Assembly: GCF_001696615.3 (NCBI RefSeq)
Contig: NZ_CP032274.1
Coordinates: 1-10,922, forward strand
Origin: Acinetobacter sp. WCHAc010034
GTDB lineage: Bacteria; Pseudomonadota; Gammaproteobacteria; Pseudomonadales; Moraxellaceae
Length of the DNA: 10,922 bases
Direction of reading: 5' to 3'
A program made the translations under genes and the position numbers. Under the pieces are notes generated by a model. The model was not told the origin of the DNA. It saw only the letters and a list, made by a program, of their open reading frames with translations, and did not search any database. Of the stretch, positions 6,023-10,922 are shown in pieces; within the stretch, counting starts at the first letter, position 1; each line of letters begins with the position of its first letter.

Positions 6023-6577
6023 ATGGCTAAATTATCACTAAGTGAAGTATCTAACCGCTTTAACGTCAGTCGTTCTACGCTATATAGGGCCATAAAAGAA
6101 GGGCGTATATCTCGAAGCGCTGATGGTCTTTTTGATATTGCAGAAGTCATCCGATGCTTTGGAGAGCCGATCAAAAAGCATGAACAAAAACAAGAAGTGG
6201 ATCAGTCTAAAGATGATGCTGATTTACGTCAGCTTGTTGATTTTATGAAAAAGGAAATTGAGTCATACAAAGATCGTGAGAAACGCTATTTAGATCAAAT
6301 AGACCGCTTTCAATTGCTATTAGGGCATAAAGAGTCTGAAGAAAAAATGTCTCATGATACACCAGTGACACATTCCAATGATGCACCATGCGACAACAAT
6401 AGTGGAATAAGTGAAACTATTGATAATAATAGAGATAGTGAAATTAAAACATCCCATGAGACATTGGTGACACGCCCTAATGAAACACCAAAACACGTAC
6501 CAAATACGCATTATGAGACAAAGAAAAAACGTGGATTATTTGGCCGTGTGCTAAATGCTGTTTTTGATCATGACTGA
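6023..6577 (+). CDS. HTH DNA-binding protein of the rep operon
   Basis: A 184-residue protein starting 3 bases after the rep stop, with AAAGGA (in the end of rep) as ribosome site. Residues 1-50 form an excisionase/MerR-like helix-turn-helix (LSLSEVSNRFNVSRSTLYRAIKEG then GLFDIAEVIRCFG). Residues about 60-105 are a charged coiled coil, probably for dimerisation. The rest is low-complexity, ending in a basic-hydrophobic tail (KKKRGLFGRVLNAVF). Residues 110-122 (SHDTPVTHSNDAP) and 144-156 (SHETLVTRPNETP) are a visible internal duplication. Genes of this type commonly follow rep in Acinetobacter Rep_3 plasmids, where a helper role in replication or copy control is supposed but not always needed. 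DNA binding is sure; the exact role is inference. Confidence 0.8.
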   Translation: MAKLSLSEVSNRFNVSRSTLYRAIKEGRISRSADGLFDIAEVIRCFGEPIKKHEQKQEVDQSKDDADLRQLVDFMKKEIESYKDREKRYLDQIDRFQLLLGHKESEEKMSHDTPVTHSNDAPCDNNSGISETIDNNRDSEIKTSHETLVTRPNETPKHVPNTHYETKKKRGLFGRVLNAVFDHD

Positions 6578-6597
6578 GCAATCTAGGGAGAGAAATC

Positions 6598-6741
6598 ATG
6601 CCGAAACTGAAAGACATTGCCCTGGGCATTATTGTGGCTCCGCTGCTGATCCCGATTATGCTAATTGCATCGTACCAGGATAAAAAGGCACTGAAGAAAG
6701 AGTTGGATGAACGCCAAAAAGAAAAAGCTCAGGCTTCCTGA
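6598..6741 (+). CDS. small single-pass membrane protein, function unknown
   Basis: A 47-residue open frame with a good ribosome site (GGGAGAG about 5 bases before ATG 6598), 20 bases after the HTH gene, so probably the third gene of the rep operon. MPKLKD is followed by one hydrophobic helix (IALGIIVAPLLIPIMLIAS, residues 7-25) and a Lys/Glu-rich tail of about 20 residues. Codon use is richer in G+C (CTG, GCC, GGC, CCG) than its neighbours, hinting at a different origin. I do not recognise a family; a membrane-anchored or toxin-like small protein are both possible. Confidence 0.65.
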   Translation: MPKLKDIALGIIVAPLLIPIMLIASYQDKKALKKELDERQKEKAQAS

Positions 6742-6810
6742 TTATTCACCTAGGCTTATTAAAGCCGTGGAACATTGCTCAATAAGTAGGCGTGGAACGT
6801 GAAAAATCAT

Positions 6811-6840
6811 AAAAAAAGCCCGAACAGGGATGCTCGGGCT
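6811..6840 (-). terminator. terminator for leftward transcripts (beta-lactamase)
   Basis: Stem AGCCCGA (6817-6823) with TCGGGCT (6834-6840), 10-base loop. On the minus strand it is followed by seven T (6817-6811), the pattern of a factor-independent terminator. On the plus strand no T-run follows, so rep-operon transcripts would be stopped less well. It lies 47 bases outside the pdif site that bounds the beta-lactamase module, so the gene uses a terminator belonging to the backbone. Confidence 0.75.
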
Positions 6841-6886
6841 ATAAACTAGAAACTACAGTGTTGAATTATAAGGATAATTATACAGC

Positions 6887-6914
6887 ATTTCGTATAACGT
6901 GTATTATGTTAATT
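6887..6914 (-). other. pdif site 4 (XerD|XerC on the plus strand)
   Basis: Reading the plus strand: XerD arm ATTTCGTATAA (6887-6897), 6-base spacer CGTGTA, XerC arm TTATGTTAATT (6904-6914). It is inverted relative to the other four sites. With site 5 it forms the inverted pair that bounds the beta-lactamase module, the classical arrangement of resistance modules in Acinetobacter plasmids. Confidence 0.88.
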
Positions 6915-6924
6915 TTAGAGAAAG

Positions 6925-8097
6925 TTAATTATTTTTCAATATTTCAAAAACATTATATGCAGCCTTAATACGATCTACATTTGGTATCTTTTTATTCATT
7001 AACATAACCAATCCAAAGTCTTCTTCTGGAATAAATAAAATATATGCCCCGAAGCCATTAGTAGATCCAGTTTTATGAAAAACTTTAGATTTTGGTTGCG
7101 ACAACTCTTTTACAACAGGATTTAATCCCAATAAGATTTGTTTTGAATTACTAGCCTGTAGAATTTCGGAAGTGGTGGGATAAGAAAACATTTCCCATCC
7201 GAGTGCTTGTGTCATACCACTATCAGCAACTTTAAAATATCCTTTGTGTGTATCTAGTATAGCTTTTTTCATAGCAGGGCTATTTGTATCTACATTAAGG
7301 TTCGACTTTACAAACTTAAGCATATCAGGGAGTGTTGATTTAACTCCATATGCCTCATCCGACAATGGGCCAGGATTAACTCGAATTGGCTTGTTATTTT
7401 CATCATAACCAAAGGCATAGTTCATTTTTTGTTCTTCTGGAACATTGACGTATGTATGTTTCAAATTAAGTTGAGGAAAAATAATTTCCTCTAACAATGA
7501 AGAAAAAGAGACATTCATCGATTTTGCAGTTAAGTACCCGAATAGACCTATACTTGGGTTTGAGTATTCACGATAAGCCCCAGGAGGATTGTTAGCTTTC
7601 CAATTTTTGAAATACTCTAATATTTGCTTATCAGTTTTGACATCATCGGGAAATTGTAATGGTAAATTACCACTTGTATAAGTTAATAATTCTAATAAAT
7701 TTACCTTATTAATTTCTGAATTTTTTAGAGCAGGGATGTATTTACTAGGCTGATCGTTGAACGATATTTTGCCTTGGTTCTTAGCATATGTACCTGAAAT
7801 AGCAGTAAAAGTTTTACTTAAAGAACCTAACTCAAAAAGTGTCTGACCATTTACGCTTTCATTTGTATCTTTAAATCGAACACCATAATATTTTTCATAA
7901 CTTTTACCTTTATAAATTACGCCTATAGCCATACCAGCCACACCGTACTCATCCATAAGTGGCTTAAAGGATTGTGTAACAACTTTTTCAATATTTTTCT
8001 CATCTTGACTGACTTCACTTGCATGTAAATTCATACCAAAACCCATAACCATTGTAATAAAGCTTGCTTGAAAAAAATATTTTTGATTAAAAATCAT
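6925..8097 (-). CDS. class C beta-lactamase, ADC-like cephalosporinase
   Basis: A serine enzyme that hydrolyses beta-lactams, chiefly cephalosporins, in the periplasm. With the start used here (390 residues) the class C motifs are Ser92-x-x-Lys95 (FELGSLSKTF), Tyr178-Ser-Asn180 (YREYSNPSIGLFG) and Lys342-Thr-Gly (HKTGSTNGFGAY). Long stretches (YTSGNL, LQFPD, YSNPSIGLFG, RVNPGPL, YGVKSTLPDML, IKAAY) match Acinetobacter-derived cephalosporinases as I remember them, but many other positions differ, so it is a divergent relative. Signal peptide about 1-26 (cleavage after HA, before SEVSQ). An upstream ATG at 8139 would add 14 residues and give an unusually long signal; neither start has a clear ribosome site, and I prefer 8097 for the normal signal and family length. 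ADC genes are normally chromosomal; here the gene is alone in a plasmid pdif module. Confidence 0.93.
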   Translation of the reverse strand: MIFNQKYFFQASFITMVMGFGMNLHASEVSQDEKNIEKVVTQSFKPLMDEYGVAGMAIGVIYKGKSYEKYYGVRFKDTNESVNGQTLFELGSLSKTFTAISGTYAKNQGKISFNDQPSKYIPALKNSEINKVNLLELLTYTSGNLPLQFPDDVKTDKQILEYFKNWKANNPPGAYREYSNPSIGLFGYLTAKSMNVSFSSLLEEIIFPQLNLKHTYVNVPEEQKMNYAFGYDENNKPIRVNPGPLSDEAYGVKSTLPDMLKFVKSNLNVDTNSPAMKKAILDTHKGYFKVADSGMTQALGWEMFSYPTTSEILQASNSKQILLGLNPVVKELSQPKSKVFHKTGSTNGFGAYILFIPEEDFGLVMLMNKKIPNVDRIKAAYNVFEILKNN

Positions 8098-8211
8098 TAA
8101 GCTAAATTTCTTGGAAAAAGATGGTAAATATAATCTCATATACTAAATATCAAATATGTATTAATTTTTTTTAAATAATTTCTTATATAAAAATCATCTA
8201 ATCCAACGGTT

Positions 8212-8239
8212 ATTTAACATAATGGCTGTTATACGAAAC
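8212..8239 (+). other. pdif site 5 (XerC|XerD orientation)
   Basis: XerC arm ATTTAACATAA (8212-8222, matching the usual arm), 6-base spacer TGGCTG, XerD arm TTATACGAAAC (8229-8239). It is the upstream edge of the beta-lactamase module, 114 bases from the chosen start codon; the gene's promoter should lie between, though I could not resolve convincing boxes there. Confidence 0.88.
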
Positions 8240-8284
8240 GAAAAATAAATAGTGTTATATTTCAAAAAGTTATGCTATAAGAAA

Positions 8285-8334
8285 TTGGGGACGCAAACCC
8301 AAAAAGCCGGCTTGGAAACAAGTCGGCTTTTTTA
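8285..8334 (+). terminator. double hairpin with terminator, just right of pdif site 5
   Basis: A small stem TTGGG (8285-8289) with CCCAA (8298-8302) is followed directly by an 11-base stem, AAAGCCGGCTT (8303-8313) with AAGTCGGCTTT (8320-8330), loop GGAAAC, and a run of six T. A -10-like TATAAG preceded by TG lies at 8276-8281. This may be a free-standing terminator, the tail of a truncated gene cut at the pdif site, or a very short RNA. It also reads as a weaker terminator on the minus strand, insulating the beta-lactamase from leftward transcripts. Confidence 0.7.
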
Positions 8335-8365
8335 TGAGCAGGTTTGATACTTCTTGCCAATAAAA

Positions 8366-8384
8366 TTGATTAATATTTAATCAA
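8366..8384. promoter_or_regulatory. perfect 8-bp palindrome, possible operator
   Basis: TTGATTAA and TTAATCAA flank a 3-base spacer TAT. It lies about 60 bases before the proposed structured RNA and has no link to a protein gene. It resembles a small repressor operator, but the base composition is AT-rich, so chance is not excluded. Confidence 0.35.
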
Positions 8385-8424
8385 AATGAAACTTTAGTGT
8401 GCATTATCAACTCATACACTGCTC

Positions 8425-8670
8425 AAATTATCCCCAATTTCTGCGGATAACCCTTGGGGTAAAATTTAAACAGTTTTGTACGCTTAGGCGCACAACAATT
8501 CCCGCCCTTTGCGGCTATACGACCTCACGCTGATTTCTTATCATGGGGACATAGAGAGCAGGATGCTCCAGATAAGAATAACAAGATCAGATACAAGGAA
8601 TGTGAGGTACGACAGGAGTTATACCAAAGCACCCAATACGAAAAACCCCGACAGGATGTTGGGGTTTTTT
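8425..8670 (+). ncRNA. candidate structured non-coding RNA
   Basis: This stretch holds no open frame but a series of stems: CCCCAA/TTGGGG (8432-8437, 8454-8459), TGTaCGC/GCGcACA (8478-8495), CCGC/GCGG (8502-8514), then three nested stems, ACCTCAC/GTGAGGT (8522-8528, 8602-8608), TTCTTATC/GATAAGAA (8535-8542, 8571-8578) and GAGCA/TGCTC (8556-8568). It ends in a terminator at 8641-8670. It is more G+C-rich than the DNA around it. A weak -10 (TACACT, 8415-8420) could start a transcript near 8427. It faces the higBA operon tail to tail. I do not recognise it; alternatives are a DNA-level structure or the leader of a lost gene. Confidence 0.35.
8641..8670. terminator. bidirectional terminator shared by higBA and the candidate RNA
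   Basis: Stem AAAAACCCC (8641-8649) with GGGGTTTTT (8661-8669) gives T-runs in both directions. It is 15 bases past the higA stop on the minus strand and closes the structured segment on the plus strand. Confidence 0.85.
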
Positions 8671-8684
8671 ATTGTCTATATCTT

Positions 8685-8957
8685 TTAGATCAGGCTTGGA
8701 TGTGCATCTAGAATACGAATTAAAGTCACTGCTGGGCCAGTGGGGTAACGTCGCCCTTGTTCCCAGTTCTGTAGTGTTCTTGCGCTAATATGCAGACGTG
8801 AAGCAAATTCAACTTGGCTTAAACCCGTTTTTTCACGCACTTCTTTAATATCGGGTAATTCAAGCTTAGTAACTCGGCTTGCTTGGATCTCTTTACGTTT
8901 GATTGCGCCTGCTTCTTTAATCGAAGAAACCAGATCATCAAATAAATGGTTATCCAT
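8685..8957 (-). CDS. higA: HigA-type antitoxin, HTH (XRE) family
   Basis: A 90-residue antitoxin. Residues about 37-80 form a helix-turn-helix (REKTGLSQVEFASRLHISARTLQNWEQG), followed by RRYPTGPAVTLIRIL, typical of antitoxins paired with HigB/RelE toxins. It should bind and neutralise the toxin and repress the operon. ATG 8957 has a strong ribosome site (AAGGAGC, 8970-8964) and overlaps the toxin's end by 8 bases, so translation is coupled. The toxin-first order is the hallmark of hig operons. The gene ends just before a bidirectional terminator. Confidence 0.92.
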   Translation of the reverse strand: MDNHLFDDLVSSIKEAGAIKRKEIQASRVTKLELPDIKEVREKTGLSQVEFASRLHISARTLQNWEQGRRYPTGPAVTLIRILDAHPSLI

Positions 8958-9270
8958 GAAGTTGCTCCTTCACTAATTGACGAAGAATGGCTGTTTCCTT
9001 ATCGGTCAGAGTATCTTTTACTGATTTTGGATAAGCCAATAAGAAAAAGATTTGGTGATCTTCATTAACCCAATAATAAATCACCCGGATACCGCCACTT
9101 TTTCCTTTGTTGCCTTGAGCACAACGTACTTTACGAATGCCACCACCATTTTTAACCACATCGCCCTTATCAGGCTGTACCAAAAGATCTTGCTGTAACT
9201 GACGGTATTCTTCATCAGACACAAGCTCTTTAATTTGTTTGGTAAAAATACTGGTTTCAATAAATAACAT
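8950..9270 (-). CDS. higB: HigB/RelE-family toxin
   Basis: A 106-residue toxin of the RelE/HigB fold, expected to cleave mRNA on the ribosome. Features: IFTKQIKELVSDEEYRQLQQDLL helices at residues 8-30, the central GGIRKVRCAQGNKGKSGGIRVIYYWV strand region rich in Arg and Lys, then FFLLAYPKSVKDTLTDKETAILRQLV, the usual C-terminal strand and helix of this family. HigB2-type pairs are common on Acinetobacter plasmids and help keep the plasmid in the population. No clear ribosome site precedes ATG 9270, in line with low toxin translation. A probable HigA operator lies 8 bases upstream. Confidence 0.92.
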   Translation of the reverse strand: MLFIETSIFTKQIKELVSDEEYRQLQQDLLVQPDKGDVVKNGGGIRKVRCAQGNKGKSGGIRVIYYWVNEDHQIFFLLAYPKSVKDTLTDKETAILRQLVKEQLHG

Positions 9271-9277
9271 GAATTAA

Positions 9278-9294
9278 ATACGTCAATGGCGTAT
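9278..9294. promoter_or_regulatory. likely HigA operator
   Basis: ATACG (9278-9282) and CGTAT (9290-9294) form an inverted repeat with a 7-base spacer, just upstream of higB and overlapping the likely -10 region (minus-strand TTATAC). Position and symmetry fit repression by the antitoxin dimer. Confidence 0.5.
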
Positions 9295-9313
9295 AAGAAT
9301 TTTAGCAGTTTTA

Positions 9314-9347
9314 AGATAAAAAAACGAGAACCTTAAGCTCTCGTTTT
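9314..9347. terminator. hairpin terminator between higB and the next operon
   Basis: Stem AAAACGAGA (9321-9329) with TCTCGTTTT (9339-9347). The minus strand continues into a run of seven or more T, and the plus strand ends in four T. It separates the divergent higBA and 9468 transcription units. No gene reads into it from the right on the minus strand, so it may be a module relic or an insulator. Confidence 0.65.
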
Positions 9348-9388
9348 GGATAACGATCATTATCTTAAATATGAATGATAAAAAACTA

Positions 9389-9417
9389 TTGACTCAATAT
9401 TTATTCACCCATATATT
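9389..9417 (+). promoter_or_regulatory. sigma-70 promoter for the three-gene operon
   Basis: TTGACT (9389-9394), a 17-base spacer and TATATT (9412-9417) form the best promoter in the window. Transcription would start near 9424, about 44 bases before the first ATG. Confidence 0.8.
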
Positions 9418-9467
9418 GTACTCAACGAGTCGCTTAACTAATTGAACTAAAAACAAGGGTGGATATT

Positions 9468-10001
9468 ATGATTGAACAACCTCGCTTGGTTATGAATAAC
9501 GAAGAAGTTATTGAAAATATTAAAAAATTTAATTCAGAAGTAGCTCTTTATGCAATGGGAGATCAAGATAACTCTATTACATTGCTAGTAGAAAATATTT
9601 CTCATTACAGAGCTTGGTATGCATATTGGGATAAAGAGGAAAATAAATACTTATTTGCACCATCAAAATATATTGGTTATCAAAATATGGATGCAAAACA
9701 GTATGCTGAATTAAACCGTTCTTACCTAGATGGGCGAAAGACTGAGATTGTCCTTGCTAATTGGTATCAAACTTTAGACGAGAGTAGTGATAGCTATGAA
9801 GATTTAAGAACAAAACTTTCTGATTATTGTTGGAACCATAATAAAAATCTTAATGCACTTTTTAGAATCAATATTCTTAAGCAAGAAAATGAGAAAGATA
9901 TTTTAGAAAAAGATCTTGTAGATCTCATCTACAAAGTTTACTTAGGACTATCTAGCGAGAATAAAGAGCTCGTAAAAAGAAAAATTATGAATTCACTTTA
10001 A
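9468..10001 (+). CDS. hypothetical protein, first gene of the PP2C operon
   Basis: A 177-residue acidic soluble protein; I do not recognise it with confidence. The start is ATG 9468, not the GTG at 9459, because AAGGGTGG (9455-9462) is then a well-spaced ribosome site. The N-terminal half has an aromatic alpha/beta segment (HYRAWYAYWDKEENKYLFAPSK, residues 46-67, with YIGYQNM after it) and a LDGRKTE motif (87-93) followed by WY; the FAPSKYIGY...LDGRKTE...W pattern looks like a conserved compact domain rather than random sequence. The C-terminal half is mostly helical (residues 105-177). There is no signal or membrane segment. It follows the strong promoter and lies 65 bases before the next gene on the same strand, so it is probably co-transcribed with 10067-10429 and perhaps PP2C. 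Confidence 0.75.
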   Translation: MIEQPRLVMNNEEVIENIKKFNSEVALYAMGDQDNSITLLVENISHYRAWYAYWDKEENKYLFAPSKYIGYQNMDAKQYAELNRSYLDGRKTEIVLANWYQTLDESSDSYEDLRTKLSDYCWNHNKNLNALFRINILKQENEKDILEKDLVDLIYKVYLGLSSENKELVKRKIMNSL

Positions 10002-10066
10002 TTTCATAATTATAGATATTTAATGATTTTACCAAAGTTTTGAATAAATTAAAAAAGAGGCCCGTT

Positions 10067-10429
10067 ATGAATAATTTTAGTTCTCAATTTCAAGGTGTTA
10101 TTAATACTCACTTTGGACAAAAAATATTAGATTTTTTAAATGAAGAAAAAACTATCGTAATGCTTGAAACAGCAACTTACCTTGATAGACCGGCACTTGA
10201 GGCTTTAGTTCCAACCTTAGAAGCACGTTTTGGTGATGAACTAAAGGGGATTAAGGATAATTCTAACAATCCAGAGAATATAGATTTTGACCGTTTAAAA
10301 CAGACAATAGGTCATATGGTTAGAGTAATTATGGAAAAACATGGTTACGTGATAGATCAAAACGGTATAGAAATTCCTAATATTCGTCAGACTCTGTTTT
10401 TAACAGCTACTAGATATAAAAAATCTTAA
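10067..10429 (+). CDS. hypothetical protein, second gene of the PP2C operon
   Basis: A 120-residue soluble protein of unknown function. The start is ATG 10067 with ribosome site AAAGAGG (10054-10060); an in-frame TTG at 10040 precedes that site and is rejected. The N-terminal half is helical (FLNEEKTIVMLETATYLDRPALEALVPTLEARFG). The C-terminal part, IGHMVRVIMEKHGYVIDQNGIEIPN then LFLTATRYK, resembles a small winged-helix or nucleic-acid-binding unit ending in an aromatic-basic motif, but this is an impression only. It is followed by an AT-rich terminator-like hairpin and then the PP2C gene. Confidence 0.75.
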   Translation: MNNFSSQFQGVINTHFGQKILDFLNEEKTIVMLETATYLDRPALEALVPTLEARFGDELKGIKDNSNNPENIDFDRLKQTIGHMVRVIMEKHGYVIDQNGIEIPNIRQTLFLTATRYKKS

Positions 10430-10439
10430 TTTTCATATA

Positions 10440-10471
10440 GAAACTTGTTGAAATAATACAAGTTTCTTTTT
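10440..10471 (+). terminator. terminator or attenuator before the PP2C gene
   Basis: Stem GAAACTTG (10440-10447) with CAAGTTTC (10459-10466), 11-base loop, then five T. It sits between the second gene's stop and the PP2C start, only 20 bases before the latter. An AT-rich stem of this kind would stop only part of the transcripts, lowering phosphatase relative to the first two proteins, unless PP2C has its own promoter, which I do not see in the 61-base gap. Confidence 0.65.
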
Positions 10472-10490
10472 ATATATCCAGAGAGCTAAT

Positions 10491-10922
10491 ATGAAAAGAA
10501 TCATTTATGAAATGCAAGGTTTAACTTGGCAGGCGAGAAAAAAAAACCAACAAGATGCCATTTTGATTAAAAATAAAGTCATATATGAAAAAGGCCGGTA
10601 TAGCTCTTTAGATATATCGACTGATAAGAATGCGTGGTGTGTTGCTGTTGCTGATGGTATAAGCAGTCAACCAAATTCAGACAAAGCTGCCATAGCCGTA
10701 TTGGAAATTATCAATGAATATTATAAAAATAATACGGCTGATATTAGGTTATCTTACATACAAGAAGTACTTTGTTCTAAATTAAAAGCTAAATCAGTGA
10801 TTGATTCTGCTACAACAATGGCTTTAATTCGACATTCAGCTGAAGATGAATATAACCAAATAAGAATACAGTCTCTTGGAGATAGTAGAGTTTACTATTT
10901 CTCCCATCAACTTCAGAGTTGG
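10491..10922 (+). CDS. PP2C-family Ser/Thr protein phosphatase, N-terminal part
   Basis: This is the first 144 residues of the gene that continues at base 1. ATG 10491 has ribosome site GAGAG (10481-10485). PP2C motifs: NQQDA (19-23, in place of the usual Asn-Glu-Asp), VAVADGISS (Asp55-Gly56, metal ligands), SATTMALI (106-113) and LGDSRVYYF (129-137). Joined to bases 1-366 it gives 265 residues with all core metal-binding Asp residues. There is no membrane segment. PP2C phosphatases usually oppose Hanks-type kinases, but no kinase is encoded on this plasmid; the target must be a host or other plasmid protein, or one of the two preceding unknown proteins may be its partner. Active-site residues look intact. 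Confidence 0.88.
   Translation, partial: MKRIIYEMQGLTWQARKKNQQDAILIKNKVIYEKGRYSSLDISTDKNAWCVAVADGISSQPNSDKAAIAVLEIINEYYKNNTADIRLSYIQEVLCSKLKAKSVIDSATTMALIRHSAEDEYNQIRIQSLGDSRVYYFSHQLQSW

Noticed and set aside
6766..6798. Direct repeat CGTGGAAC (6766-6773 and 6791-6798) after the small membrane protein gene
   Set aside because: Two 8-base copies alone are not informative; no insertion sequence or target duplication is associated.
8287..8300. GGGACGCAAACCC, recalling part of the c-di-GMP-I riboswitch
   Set aside because: Only a short piece is similar, the rest of the aptamer is missing, and there is no downstream gene on that strand to control.

Overview
The window reads as one complete small mobilizable plasmid of about 10.9 kb, most likely from Acinetobacter. 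Reasons: low G+C with A/T-rich codons; five XerC/XerD recombination sites of the pdif type; a class C beta-lactamase of the Acinetobacter ADC type; a Rep_3 (RepB-type) initiator behind 22-bp iterons followed at once by a small helix-turn-helix protein; and a HigB/HigA toxin-antitoxin pair. The two ends join in frame: the last 432 bases encode the first 144 residues of a PP2C phosphatase and the first 366 bases encode its last 121 residues plus the stop codon. The sequence is therefore probably a circle cut inside that gene.

Layout, going round the circle. (1) 9389-366: a strong promoter drives two unrecognised genes (9468-10001, 10067-10429) and, past an AT-rich terminator or attenuator hairpin, the PP2C gene. 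(2) 564-980: a DEDDh-type 3'-5' exonuclease-like protein. (3) 1068-2044: three pdif sites in the same orientation. The first two enclose a micro-module with a probable frameshifted 28-residue membrane peptide. The second and third enclose a gene with uracil-DNA-glycosylase-like motifs whose stop codon lies inside the third site. (4) 2052-4439: mobilization block, with a TraD/MobC-like coiled-coil protein, an RSF1010-like oriT and a MOBQ relaxase facing away from it. (5) 4440-4929: a gene-free, hairpin-rich stretch with GAGCGAAGCGA-type repeats. (6) 4930-6741: replication block of four iterons, rep, an HTH partner and a 47-residue membrane protein. (7) 6887-8239: a pdif module, with sites in opposite orientation, carrying the beta-lactamase. 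(8) 8240-8684: no protein gene, but strong nested RNA-like structure ending in a terminator. (9) 8685-9270: higBA.

How it works together: Rep and the iterons replicate the plasmid; the relaxase and accessory protein act at oriT so that a helper conjugative element can move it; HigBA selects against plasmid loss; and host XerC/XerD acting at pdif sites is the likely route by which the beta-lactamase and the DNA-metabolism genes arrived. The least explained parts, and the best places to look for something new, are the unknown-unknown-PP2C operon and the structured, probably non-coding segment at about 8425-8670.
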